Part shown: positions 34,923-43,882 of the stretch, piece by piece
Layout: every line of letters begins with the position of its first letter
Numbering within the stretch: position 1 is the stretch's first letter
Assembly (NCBI RefSeq): GCF_004792295.1
Contig: NZ_SRRY01000001.1
Coordinates: 878,501-942,500 of the forward strand
Source: Pseudoalteromonas sp. MEBiC 03607
Lineage (GTDB): Bacteria > Pseudomonadota > Gammaproteobacteria > Enterobacterales > Alteromonadaceae
Reading direction: 5' to 3'
Length of the DNA: 64,000 nucleotides
The notes under the pieces: model-generated
What the model was told of the DNA's origin: nothing
Database searches by the model: none
Seen by the model: the letters and a program-made list of their open reading frames with translations, nothing else
Made by a program: the position numbers and the translations under genes

Positions 34923-35987
34923 GTGATACTTGATATCTTAGGACTATTTTTGTGTTCATTCATGAGCCTTTTCGTTTTCAGAAAGTTTGCAATTTACATA
35001 AACTTAGTTGACCAGCCGAATGAAAGAAAACATCATACTGGTGCAGTTCCATTAGTTGGTGGACTTGCTATTTTCATTGTTGTATTCAGTTATTTAATTG
35101 TTTTTTCTGAAACAATCTCTTCATCAGCTTTATACCTATTCTGTGCTGGAACATTGTTAATTGTTGGTGTTCTTGATGATTTGTTCGATATTAGCTTTCG
35201 GGTTCGACTTGTAATTCAAGTCGTAATTTCATGCCTGATGATGTTTGTGGGCGAGCTAACCTTGAATAATGCAGGACAGTTAATAGGTCCATTTGATTTA
35301 GAATTTTCTTATTTTTGCTATCTTTTCACAGTTGTTGCGGTTGTTGGGGCAATAAATGCTTTTAATATGGTAGATGGCATTGACGGGCTTTTGGGGGCGT
35401 TGGCAACAGTTACTTTCACATCTTTGGCAATCCTATTTTATTTGAATAATCAAAAGTCTCTGGCTGTTTTTAGCACAGTGATTGTCGTTACAACAATTCC
35501 TTATATCTTAATGAATCTTGGTTTCCCTTTGGGGCAACGCTTCAAAGTTTTTATGGGTGACGCAGGCAGTACCGTTATTGGTTTTACTGTTATTTGGCTT
35601 TTATTGGAAGGTTCTCAGCCAGAACAAAATTCAGCTTTTAGTGCTGTAACAGCATTGTGGCTTGCTGCTGTGCCAATTATTGATGCAGTATCTACTATCG
35701 CAAGGCGGGTTCGAAAAGGGCAGTCACCATTTCAACCTGACCGTGAACACTTGCACCACATATTGCTAAGGTTGGGGTTTTCGAGTCGACAGGCGCTGTT
35801 AGTGATATGTACTGCTTCTGCTTTATTAGCTGCGGCTGGTATTATTGCACATATATACCAAGTACCTGACTACATAATGTTTTATTTATTCATAGCCTTA
35901 ACGTTGGCATATTATTTTTGTATGTTGAGAATATGGCGTATCAGTGTTCATGTTAGAAAATTTATAAAAAAATTAAATAGCAAATAG
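34923..35987 (+). CDS. wecA: Undecaprenyl-phosphate GlcNAc-1-phosphate transferase WecA
   Basis: WecA starts lipid-linked glycan synthesis by transferring GlcNAc-1-phosphate from UDP-GlcNAc to undecaprenyl phosphate. The 354-residue polytopic protein has the key aspartates D85-D86 (GVLDDLFDI), NAFNMVDGIDGL (about 145-156) and the cytoplasmic PDREHLHHILLRLGFS loop. About eleven membrane segments are present. The GTG at 34923 is the start. Two TATAAT boxes upstream (34815 and 34854) are candidate promoter elements. Together with wecB at 44995 it implies a GlcNAc- or ManNAc-containing glycan. Confidence 0.9.
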   Translation: MILDILGLFLCSFMSLFVFRKFAIYINLVDQPNERKHHTGAVPLVGGLAIFIVVFSYLIVFSETISSSALYLFCAGTLLIVGVLDDLFDISFRVRLVIQVVISCLMMFVGELTLNNAGQLIGPFDLEFSYFCYLFTVVAVVGAINAFNMVDGIDGLLGALATVTFTSLAILFYLNNQKSLAVFSTVIVVTTIPYILMNLGFPLGQRFKVFMGDAGSTVIGFTVIWLLLEGSQPEQNSAFSAVTALWLAAVPIIDAVSTIARRVRKGQSPFQPDREHLHHILLRLGFSSRQALLVICTASALLAAAGIIAHIYQVPDYIMFYLFIALTLAYYFCMLRIWRISVHVRKFIKKLNSK

Positions 35988-36035
35988 CGTGGCCTTCACT
36001 ACATTAATAACCTTTGAACTAAATGGAAGTAAATT

Positions 36036-36980
36036 TTGAGCTCTGTAAAACACGAAACGAATCAAAACGATGAAATTAAGCTTTCTCACCTTTTTGAGAT
36101 CTTGTGGAACTACAAAATCTTTATCGTTTTGTTCACCCTGATATGTTCTGTGGCCACTGTCTTTTATGCCATAAATAAGCCTAATGTTTACACTGCTCGA
36201 GGAATTTATATGCCTAAATCTGATGACGGTGCGGGCGGTCTAGCAAAGTTGGCAGGTCAATTTGGTGGTTTAGCAAGTTTAGCTGGGGTTAATCTTGGTG
36301 GCGGTGGAGAAAGCAAAACGGATGTTGCGATAGAGCTATTATCCTCGCGTTACTTTTTACAGTCTTTTATTGAAAAGCATGACTTAATAGTGCCTTTATT
36401 AGCGGTAACTAAGTGGGATGAACAGTCAGACAAGCTCATTTATGATCATGATCTCTATGACCCAGAGCAAAAAAAGTGGGTTAGAGAAGCCCCCCCTGGA
36501 AAAAACGTAATTCCTACCTCATGGGAAGCATACGAATATCTTAAAAAAAGTATCAATGTAGAATATGAGTCAAAAAAGGGATTAGTGAAAATTTCTTTAG
36601 TTTATTACTCTCCTGAACTTGCCGCTAAATGGTTAGACCTTTTAGTAAAAGATATGAACGAGTTTTGGAAGCAAAAGAAGCTAGATGAAACTAAGCGTCA
36701 TATAGATTTACTAACAAGTAAAGCTGATAAAACACAAGTTGCAGAGATTAAAGAAGTTTTCTTTACTCTAATTGCAGAACAAACGAAATCTAACTTGTTA
36801 GCTCAAGCAACTGACGAGTCTATGTTCGAGACTGTTGCAGAAGTGATTGTTCCAGAAGAGAAATCTGCACCAAGTCGCGCACTATTATGCATCATAGGTT
36901 TCATTTTCAGTGGTTTTTTTGCATGTGTTGTTTCTCTTTTTATGGGTATATCGAAAAAGCGCCAACAGCTAAACGGCTAG
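36036..36980 (+). CDS. wzz: Wzz-type chain length regulator
   Basis: This inner-membrane polysaccharide co-polymerase sets the length of O-antigen chains. Its 314 residues have a transmembrane segment at each end (IFIVLFTLICSVATVFYAI, and ALLCIIGFIFSGFFACVVSLF with the Pro-rich EEKSAPSRA before it) and a large periplasmic helical domain between. A glycine-rich stretch (about 70-90) is notable. No kinase domain is present. The likely start is the TTG at 36036 behind ggaag. It lies 48 bp after wecA and 4 bp before the polymerase gene. Confidence 0.87.
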   Translation: MSSVKHETNQNDEIKLSHLFEILWNYKIFIVLFTLICSVATVFYAINKPNVYTARGIYMPKSDDGAGGLAKLAGQFGGLASLAGVNLGGGGESKTDVAIELLSSRYFLQSFIEKHDLIVPLLAVTKWDEQSDKLIYDHDLYDPEQKKWVREAPPGKNVIPTSWEAYEYLKKSINVEYESKKGLVKISLVYYSPELAAKWLDLLVKDMNEFWKQKKLDETKRHIDLLTSKADKTQVAEIKEVFFTLIAEQTKSNLLAQATDESMFETVAEVIVPEEKSAPSRALLCIIGFIFSGFFACVVSLFMGISKKRQQLNG

Positions 36981-36984
36981 AAAA

Positions 36985-38250
36985 ATGAGAGACATAACAC
37001 TCGGAAGTTATCGTAATTTTTGGTCGCAAGTGGCCGTTGCGATGATGTCACTTTATATTTTAGCTGACATGTTTTCGGGCTTTACTATTATATACCTTGG
37101 TATAGATATTAAAGCCTCTCTAATCTATAAAGTTCCTCTGCTAGTATTAATTTTGGGCCTGATTGCTCGCAGTGATGCCAATATATTTAACATGTTATTA
37201 CTGTTTATAGTGATATCTTTTATTGGTCCATTTTTTGAGTTTATGGAGCACGCCCGTTCTGATTTTTTTATATCTGACTTTTCAACAGCAATAAAAATCT
37301 TAACACCTATTTGTATCTTCTTTTTATTTAAAGAGTGGTACAAAAAAGACCCAGAGTTTGCACTTGCAAGCACACATAAAATTTTAACTTACTGCTTTGT
37401 ACTGCTTAGTATTAACTTTATGCTCGGTGTCATAGGCTTTGGTAAAAGTACCTATGATTTTGGTAATGGAACAACAGCTGGCACCACTGGTTTCATAATG
37501 GCTGGTAATGAATTAGGTGGAGCTTTTCTTGTTGCCTATACTTATATGCTTCATAAAGTTTGGAATTATAAAAGTAAGTGGGCTTACTTAGCATTAGCTG
37601 GTTTTACGGTTTTTTGTGGTGTATCTGTTTCTACCAAAACCACAATTCTTGCATCGATAATTATTATATTTCTTGTGCCTATCGTAAATGAAAGACAAAA
37701 ACTATATCAGTTAACACTGCTAAAATTTAAGATTTTTACTCCAATTATTGTGTTAGCAATAATAGTGATAATTTTAATTATTGATTTACTTCAATCTCTA
37801 GGTTTGTATGACCGCTTTATCTGGCTTTATAACAAGGGCGGCCTATTAGGCATGATTTTATCGGGTCGAGAAGTTATGGTAGCTAAAAATATAGAAATAC
37901 TTTTGCAAAGTAGCACTTTGTTCGAGCAACTGTTTGGGCAGGGAGAAGCCCTATCGTTAAAGCGGGCTGATAGCTCAGCTACAACAGAAGTTGATGGCGT
38001 TGATATTTTTATATTTTTTGGTGTTTTCACTTTTCTCATTGTTTTTAGCTTCTATGTTTACACCTTATACAAAGCACATCAACAAACCTTAGCTGGTTAT
38101 AACTTTTTTGCCCCATTTGTATTATTAGCAAGCTTTATATTGTTAATTCTTTCGCAGCTAAGTGGGCATATTTGGGGCTCTGGAACGGTAGGAATTTTAA
38201 TGGGAGTCATGCTTGGCTCTATTAATAACACTGAAAAGCAAAAGTTATGA
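36985..38250 (+). CDS. Putative O-antigen polymerase Wzy / ligase-like membrane protein
   Basis: This is a 421-residue protein with about eleven hydrophobic segments and a larger periplasmic loop near residues 275-335 (WLYNKGGLLGMILSGREVM). The layout is typical of Wzy polymerases and the WaaL-like ligase superfamily. These proteins share little sequence, so the name comes from topology and its place right after wzz. It would polymerise the repeat units made by the genes from 33580 to 41795. Sequence alone does not settle whether it is a polymerase or a ligase. Confidence 0.72.
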   Translation: MRDITLGSYRNFWSQVAVAMMSLYILADMFSGFTIIYLGIDIKASLIYKVPLLVLILGLIARSDANIFNMLLLFIVISFIGPFFEFMEHARSDFFISDFSTAIKILTPICIFFLFKEWYKKDPEFALASTHKILTYCFVLLSINFMLGVIGFGKSTYDFGNGTTAGTTGFIMAGNELGGAFLVAYTYMLHKVWNYKSKWAYLALAGFTVFCGVSVSTKTTILASIIIIFLVPIVNERQKLYQLTLLKFKIFTPIIVLAIIVIILIIDLLQSLGLYDRFIWLYNKGGLLGMILSGREVMVAKNIEILLQSSTLFEQLFGQGEALSLKRADSSATTEVDGVDIFIFFGVFTFLIVFSFYVYTLYKAHQQTLAGYNFFAPFVLLASFILLILSQLSGHIWGSGTVGILMGVMLGSINNTEKQKL

Positions 38251-38393
38251 AACCAAGTTTCTAATTTTATTTTCTTAAGGTGTTATAATTCATTTTTGCT
38301 ATCACAACCATTAAATTAACAGTAATGGATATGATTATTTTTGAAGTAGGTAACGTTACTTCAATTAGATATAAATAAGTTTAGGATTAAAAG

Positions 38394-39533
38394 ATGAATC
38401 TAGTTGTTCTGACTGGGCGTTATCCATCAATAGATAGCCCTTACAGCCATATGTTTGTACATACTCGCTCAAAACAATATATTGCTCAAGGACACACCGT
38501 AACAGCGCTTGTGCCAAGTGAAAAAGAAGAAAAATACACAATAGATGGTGTAAATGTAATTCTTGGCCCTGTAAACAAGTTAATAAAATATCTTGCTAAT
38601 GTTGACCGTGTCATGATTCATTTATTATTACATCGCTTTACAAAAGCAATTGATGCAAGTGTGCTTTATCGATATGTGCTTGATCATAAGCTACCTACTT
38701 TGTTCTTCATACATGGTGTTGAAGTACAAACAATCTGGAATGATAGACGTGATGATATATCTTGGTTAGCTCCTAAGAGTGTAGCTCGCTGGCTTTATCG
38801 TGATTGCTATTTGATCAAAAAGATGCAAAAAACCTTAGCAGAATTTGTTGAGTCAGATATACCTGCAAAATTCATAACGCCTTCAGATTGGATGTTGCAA
38901 GAAGCAATAAACAATACCGGCGTAGACCTACGCCAAAAGTCATTGGTTATAGCTAATGGTATTGATACTGAAAACTTCAAGTTTACTGAGCGTTGGGCTG
39001 ATAGAGAAAAGCTTCTAAGTATTAGACCTCTAAATTACCGAGGAAAATATGCCGTTGATTTAGTGCTAGAAACAGCACGTCGTATGCCTGGAAATATTCA
39101 AACTGCACTTTACGGCAAAGGCCCAGATGAGGATAAAATTAAGTCGGTAATTTCAGAGCAAAATTTATCAGACAGACTTACATTAAACTCTCGCTTTTTA
39201 CAACCTTTAGAAATTCCATCTGTTCATCAACAGGCTGGTATATATTTAGGTGTTACTAGAATGGATGCCCAAGGGGTATCTATGTGTGAAGCTATGTCTT
39301 CAGGATTACCTACAGTATCTTTCTCTACTTGTGCTATTCCTGAGTTTATAGAGCACAATAAAACCGGCTTACTAGCTAAACCATACGATATGGATGAATA
39401 TTGTTCTCTAGTTAATGAACTTATAGAAAATAGAGAGCTATTTGAAAAAATCGCATGGAATGCTCACCAGTCAATGGTTGCAATAGATATTCGCAAAACC
39501 TCAGAACAAGAGCTTAGCGCTAAGCTAGATTAA
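38394..39533 (+). CDS. Glycosyltransferase family 4
   Basis: This is a 379-residue GT-B glycosyltransferase. The N-terminal LTGRYPSIDSPYSHMFV and the C-terminal donor-binding part (QAGIYLGVTRMDAQGVSMCEAMSSGLP, with the EAMSSGLP motif) are characteristic of GT4. It is predicted to add one sugar to the lipid-linked repeat unit at the cytoplasmic face. A TATAAT at 38284-38289 in the 143-bp gap upstream could provide a promoter. It is followed 4 bp later by a GT2 gene. Donor and acceptor are unknown. Confidence 0.85.
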   Translation: MNLVVLTGRYPSIDSPYSHMFVHTRSKQYIAQGHTVTALVPSEKEEKYTIDGVNVILGPVNKLIKYLANVDRVMIHLLLHRFTKAIDASVLYRYVLDHKLPTLFFIHGVEVQTIWNDRRDDISWLAPKSVARWLYRDCYLIKKMQKTLAEFVESDIPAKFITPSDWMLQEAINNTGVDLRQKSLVIANGIDTENFKFTERWADREKLLSIRPLNYRGKYAVDLVLETARRMPGNIQTALYGKGPDEDKIKSVISEQNLSDRLTLNSRFLQPLEIPSVHQQAGIYLGVTRMDAQGVSMCEAMSSGLPTVSFSTCAIPEFIEHNKTGLLAKPYDMDEYCSLVNELIENRELFEKIAWNAHQSMVAIDIRKTSEQELSAKLD

Positions 39534-39537
39534 TATC

Positions 39538-40464
39538 ATGTCTTTAGATTTTTCAATTTGTACACCTGTATATAACAGAGCTCATTTATTACCTAGGTTA
39601 TATGAGAGCCTAAAATTAAGCTGTTCAGAGGGTATTTCGTTTGAATGGCTCATTGTCGATGACGGTAGCACTGATGACATTCAAAGCTTCATAAAAGAAG
39701 TTGAGTCTGAGGGGCTTTTAAATTATCGATATATCAGAAAAGAAAACCAGGGTAAGCATTCATGTATGAATGTGTTTTTTAAAGAAGCCAAAGGTGAACT
39801 TACATTAATTCTTGACTCTGATGACTTGTTGGCTCCTAACGCGCTTAAAGAAGCTAATAAAATATGGAAACAGATCAGTAAACAAGAGAAGTTTGCAGGT
39901 ATCATAGGTTTGTGTATTGATTTAGCAACGCAAAAGCCTAGCGCGCAAGAGTTTCCTAAAGACCCTATGGAATCAACGATCTTAGAAAATGCATATAAAT
40001 ATAATATGAAAGGGGATCGTTGCGATTTTATCAGAACATCTTTATTGAAGGGCAAAGCATTCCCTGTATACAGTGACGAAAGGTTTATGCCTGAAGCTGT
40101 TGTGATGACTCTTTTTGATGCAGATAAAAAGTATTATTGCACAAATTCAGCTTTTAAAATCATTGAGTATCAAGCAGATGGCTTAACAAATAGCTATGAT
40201 AAGCTAGCGATGAGAAACCCTAAAGGCATGTGTTTACGGTTTAAGCTAATCCTCGAAAATATCAACTTAATAAAGCTGCCATCGGGCAAGAATAAGCTAA
40301 AGTTTTACGGTAATTATATGCGTTATTTATGCCACCGCGACGGGGTAGTAAAAGCGTTAGTTGAATACTGTAAGATACCCAGGTTTTTCTTGTTGAATTG
40401 GTTTATAGGTGCGCCTGTCGGAAGCGTTATGTACGTGAAAGATAAATTAATGAAGGGCAGTTAA
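39538..40464 (+). CDS. Glycosyltransferase family 2
   Basis: This is a 308-residue GT-A enzyme. FSICTPVYNRAHLLPRLYESL is the standard GT2 N-terminus, EWLIVDDGSTDD the nucleotide-binding segment, and TLILDSDDLLAPNAL contains the metal-binding DxD (DSD near residue 96). The C-terminal region has a cluster of basic and aromatic residues that may touch the membrane. It is predicted to extend a lipid-linked oligosaccharide. Its stop overlaps the ATG of the flippase gene. Confidence 0.88.
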   Translation: MSLDFSICTPVYNRAHLLPRLYESLKLSCSEGISFEWLIVDDGSTDDIQSFIKEVESEGLLNYRYIRKENQGKHSCMNVFFKEAKGELTLILDSDDLLAPNALKEANKIWKQISKQEKFAGIIGLCIDLATQKPSAQEFPKDPMESTILENAYKYNMKGDRCDFIRTSLLKGKAFPVYSDERFMPEAVVMTLFDADKKYYCTNSAFKIIEYQADGLTNSYDKLAMRNPKGMCLRFKLILENINLIKLPSGKNKLKFYGNYMRYLCHRDGVVKALVEYCKIPRFFLLNWFIGAPVGSVMYVKDKLMKGS

Positions 40465-41795
40465 TGGCACTGTTTTGGGGGTACTTCTCTCGCTTTTCTA
40501 GCCTAGCGAGTAGCTTAATTATTATGCCATTTGCTTTAGCAAATTTTACTGAAGCAGAGTTTTCTCTTTGGATGATTTTTGTTGCCTTCTATGGGCTAAT
40601 TGTTGTTTTTGACTTTGGCTTAAGTAGTACCTTTTCACGCCAAATGAACTATGTGCTATGTGGTGCGCAAACACTAGAAAAGCAAGGCGTTAGCGGTGAG
40701 TTTGACAAGTCAAATATCAACTATGCTCTTTTCTCTACGGTTATTGACAGCGCAAAGTTCATCTTTTTAATTATTGCTGTATTAACCACACTCATATTAG
40801 CGATTGCGTATTTCTTCTATTTAGAAACCGTGGCATCTAACTCAGGTTTAAATATTCAATATGAGTGGTTACTTTATAGTGCTGCGGTTGTTATTAATAT
40901 ATTTTGCCTTTTGTACAATGCACTGTTTTTTGGAACTAACAACGTTGCCAGCATTTATAAAGTAACAAGCTACAATAATATTGCATTTTTTATTGTGGCC
41001 ATTTCGATGATCTTAAATGGTTACACCTTAATAGCAATTGCAGTAGCAAGGGTTGTATCCGCATTTGTTTACTTTGTAGCTTCTAAGTATGAAATCAATA
41101 AATATAAGATGCTGCAAGGGTACCAATCAGTTAACTTTGATAAAGTAAAACCAACACTGTTTAAAATTTTACCTAATGCTAGCCGTATAGGGATAGTATC
41201 GTTAGGTAACTTTATGCTTACTAAAATATCAATATTAATTATTGCTTACTATTTCAGTGCATCAGACTCGGCAACATATTCATTGGCATTAAACCTATTC
41301 ACCATATTAAGTGCCGTAAGTTTATTGTATATGACCGTTGTTACGCCTTCTTTAAACCGTGCTATGCAAGAGAAGAGCTATCAAACAGTTAAACGCTTAC
41401 AGGGGCGTGTTAGGCTAGTATCAATGTTAATGGTTGTGTTGGGGTGTATAGGCATTAGTATTATTGGACCACTTTTACTAAAGTTGATTGGTTCAGAAAC
41501 AAGTTTACCAGAGCTACCATCATTACTATTTTTTAGTTTAATGATCTTATTAGATGTTAATAGACAGATTTCAATGAACTTTATTGCGGCTAATAACCAT
41601 GTGCCATTCTCAAAAGCTATCGTGCTTTCGGGGTGTATCACTTTATTAGCAACCATTGCACTGTTTGAACTAGGGTATCAGCACTTCATACTACCAATAA
41701 TTATTCAAATAATTGTTCAGTCAGCTTTTAATAATTGGTATTGGACTGTTGTAGAAAAGCGCACTCTAAAGGAAATGGCTGTAAATGCAGCATAA
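40464..41795 (+). CDS. Polysaccharide flippase, Wzx-type (second)
   Basis: This is a 443-residue polytopic protein with about twelve hydrophobic stretches. The start SRFSSLASSLIIMPFALANFTEAEFSLW is typical of the polysaccharide transporter (PST) family. It would flip the lipid-linked unit made by WecA and the two glycosyltransferases upstream, completing the Wzx/Wzy/Wzz set of this locus. Its start overlaps the preceding stop (TTAATGG). It converges with the minus-strand gene at 41825, with an inverted repeat at the junction. Confidence 0.85.
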   Translation: MALFWGYFSRFSSLASSLIIMPFALANFTEAEFSLWMIFVAFYGLIVVFDFGLSSTFSRQMNYVLCGAQTLEKQGVSGEFDKSNINYALFSTVIDSAKFIFLIIAVLTTLILAIAYFFYLETVASNSGLNIQYEWLLYSAAVVINIFCLLYNALFFGTNNVASIYKVTSYNNIAFFIVAISMILNGYTLIAIAVARVVSAFVYFVASKYEINKYKMLQGYQSVNFDKVKPTLFKILPNASRIGIVSLGNFMLTKISILIIAYYFSASDSATYSLALNLFTILSAVSLLYMTVVTPSLNRAMQEKSYQTVKRLQGRVRLVSMLMVVLGCIGISIIGPLLLKLIGSETSLPELPSLLFFSLMILLDVNRQISMNFIAANNHVPFSKAIVLSGCITLLATIALFELGYQHFILPIIIQIIVQSAFNNWYWTVVEKRTLKEMAVNAA

Positions 41796-41813
41796 TGGCA
41801 TAGGTTTTAATCT

Positions 41814-41850
41814 TTTGTGAAAGCTTAAAGTAACTTTAAGCTTTCACAAA
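41814..41850. terminator. 18-bp perfect inverted repeat between convergent genes
   Basis: Arms TTTGTGAAAGCTTAAAGT (41814-41831) and ACTTTAAGCTTTCACAAA (41833-41850) surround one base. The repeat covers the stop codon of the minus-strand gene and lies 19 bp after the plus-strand stop. It is a likely two-way terminator, although clear T-runs are lacking. Confidence 0.6.
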
Positions 41851-42274
41851 TTTGCTTTGCTTTTGTAAACTCGCATTTTTTATATGGAGTAGGTGTAAAA
41901 GTTTTAGCTTGTTTAATTTTATCTATCACTTCACAAGGGTTATAACAGCCAAGGCCATAGCCGTTAGTGTCAACAAAGCGGACTAAATCTTGCTGATGAG
42001 GATCAAGGCGTTCAGTGTTTTGAACTACAATTATTTTTTTACCCATTTCCAGTAAGTTATAAACGCTTCCTGCACCAGCATGAGTAATTACTAAGTCAGC
42101 TTGTTCATAATATTTATGAATATCACTGACAAACTCGATCGTTGTCACTGATGGGTTTTTATATTCGCCATCAGCAATTTGAAAAATAGCATCATCTTCA
42201 TCAGTCAACGCTTTTTCTATTTCAAAAAATAGCGAGTCGTAGCGGGTACTACCGACGGTTGCAAATATTTTCAT
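41825..42274 (-). CDS. pssE: PssE/Alg13-like glycosyltransferase subunit (C-terminal catalytic half)
   Basis: This is a 149-residue protein matching the C-terminal half of GT28-type enzymes. MKIFATVGSTRYDSLFFEIE is the start, and ADLVITHAGAGSVYNLLEMGKKIIVVQN is the UDP-sugar-binding loop (HAGAGS). Such proteins work as a two-part enzyme with a membrane-bound PssD/Alg14 subunit, which is encoded directly upstream with a 4-bp overlap. The pair would transfer one UDP-activated sugar to a lipid-linked acceptor. The protein is a normal-sized split subunit, not a truncated gene. Confidence 0.85.
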   Translation of the reverse strand: MKIFATVGSTRYDSLFFEIEKALTDEDDAIFQIADGEYKNPSVTTIEFVSDIHKYYEQADLVITHAGAGSVYNLLEMGKKIIVVQNTERLDPHQQDLVRFVDTNGYGLGCYNPCEVIDKIKQAKTFTPTPYKKCEFTKAKQICESLKLL

Positions 42275-42762
42275 AAACGGCCTGAATAAATTGCGTTAGG
42301 GTAAAGCGCGAGTAAGTCTTCGTTTTGTACAAAGAAAGTATCGGCAATGCGATACATCACTTTTCCAGTTAAAGAACGGCTATAGAAGCGCGACCACGAT
42401 TCTAAAAAGATGACTTTTTTACCTAATAGCTTAAATATTAAAGCGGGCAAAATAACCATTCCTGGCCCTGTAGAAACAAGCCCAGTTACCTTGTAATTAC
42501 GAGTGATTTGTATGCATTGCTTTGATGTTGTAAAAGCATTCTTTAGCAACTGAAATGGGGCTTTCCACTTGCTAAATTTATCTCTAGGCTCATTACACTC
42601 AAAGTGTTTTAGAGAATTAAAATTATCTTTTGTATCAGATATTGATACAAAATCGAATTCAGCATGCGTTTTCATTAAGGCCAAAAGCCTTTTCATTTGT
42701 TCTTTGTGACCACCACTTCCATAAATGATGAGCGTTACAGGTTTTTTTTCCAAAAAAGTCAC
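42271..42762 (-). CDS. pssD: PssD/Alg14-like glycosyltransferase subunit (membrane-anchoring half)
   Basis: This is a 163-residue partner of the gene at 41825. The N-terminal VTLIIYGSGGHKEQMKRLL matches the Alg14/PssD GSGGH motif, and the middle GLVSTGPGMVILPALIFKLLGKKVIFLES is the conserved membrane-associated helix and strand. It recruits the catalytic subunit to the membrane. The stop overlaps the start of pssE by four bases, as usual for this pair. It is separated from the next minus-strand gene upstream by about 67 bp. Confidence 0.85.
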   Translation of the reverse strand: MTFLEKKPVTLIIYGSGGHKEQMKRLLALMKTHAEFDFVSISDTKDNFNSLKHFECNEPRDKFSKWKAPFQLLKNAFTTSKQCIQITRNYKVTGLVSTGPGMVILPALIFKLLGKKVIFLESWSRFYSRSLTGKVMYRIADTFFVQNEDLLALYPNAIYSGRL

Positions 42763-42829
42763 CGTTGTAATTTAATTGGGGCGATTATAATAAAGGCCTG
42801 CCAGTATTTCTATTATTTATAAAAAGTAG

Positions 42830-43882
42830 CTACTTCAGAATGTAGTCAATGATGACTTTGGTTAGTCTTGTAGGATCATAGTTTTCTATGACCTCTTTTT
42901 TACCGGCAGAATCAAATTGCTCAATATTGTTTGCCATAGTTTGAATCGCCGAGCACAAATGTTCTTTGTTGTGAGTATCGATAGTGATTCCAACATGGGG
43001 TTTAACAATATCGGCAACAGGACCGTTATTAAAAGCAACAATCGGTAAGCCCAAACTCATCGCTTCAATAAATACAACACCAAAAGAATCATAGATAGAA
43101 GGCAAACAAAAAATATCAGCGCTCTGTAAAGCCTTAGTTTTATTTGAGTCAGCCAGCCAACCTAAAAACTCAACACGGTCAGCAACACCTAAGTTTTCAG
43201 ACAGAGAAACAAGTTGGTTCTTAAGTGGTCCATCGCCAATCACCTTTAGTTTTACATTAGGTAAATCTGGCAGTGTTTTAATAACTAAATCAAGCCCTTT
43301 CCCTTCTATGAAACGAGCCATTGATACAAGAGTTACATTGTTTTTATCAAATCGCTTTTGAGGAGCCGGTTCGTGTGCATGTTCAAAAAGCTTATAAGCT
43401 AAAGGGTTAGCAACAACAAGAGTGTCTTTTACAAGCCCTTTTTCTTCTAATAGAGTTTTCCACCAAGGAGTAACAACTACTACTTTATTGGCAGGTAAAA
43501 GAAAAACCTTAAGAGCCCACATACCAAACTTGCTGTTAGTATATTGGTATAGAGTAGGTGAGTGAAAGTGAATAATCACTTCGCCGCCAAGTGCTTTTAC
43601 AGTTAGTGCTACAATAAACTTACGAGTCATTGAAAACCATGGGCCACAATGAAGCCAATAAATCCGGCGGCGCTTAATATTTTTTAGTGAACTAAAAATA
43701 AGCTTAAACCAAGCATTAACAAAATAAAGTATGGTGCCTTTACTATCGTTGTGAGTATTGATCCGTTCGAAAGGTTGCCCTAACTTTAAAAAAGCTTCTT
43801 CAAAAGCTTTTAAAACTGTACTTATACCGCCTTTTGTTTCTGTTGAATGCGTACCGACGATATATATTAAAGGGTTTCTCAT
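42830..43882 (-). CDS. Glycosyltransferase family 4 (minus-strand block)
   Basis: This is a 350-residue GT-B enzyme. YIVGTHSTETKGGISTVLKAF contains the N-terminal GG(I/V) loop of GT4. VSMARFIEGKGLDLVIKTL and IFCLPSIYDSFGVVFIEAMSLGLPIVAF (EX7E-type region) form the donor-binding part. It overlaps the GT2 gene at 43879 by four bases and is translated after it. It is predicted to add a hexose or similar sugar to a growing glycan. The donor is unknown. Confidence 0.88.
   Translation of the reverse strand: MRNPLIYIVGTHSTETKGGISTVLKAFEEAFLKLGQPFERINTHNDSKGTILYFVNAWFKLIFSSLKNIKRRRIYWLHCGPWFSMTRKFIVALTVKALGGEVIIHFHSPTLYQYTNSKFGMWALKVFLLPANKVVVVTPWWKTLLEEKGLVKDTLVVANPLAYKLFEHAHEPAPQKRFDKNNVTLVSMARFIEGKGLDLVIKTLPDLPNVKLKVIGDGPLKNQLVSLSENLGVADRVEFLGWLADSNKTKALQSADIFCLPSIYDSFGVVFIEAMSLGLPIVAFNNGPVADIVKPHVGITIDTHNKEHLCSAIQTMANNIEQFDSAGKKEVIENYDPTRLTKVIIDYILK

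Noticed and set aside
41825..42762. Pair of short genes considered as one frameshifted glycosyltransferase
   Set aside because: Separate PssD and PssE subunits with a four-base overlap are a well-known natural arrangement.
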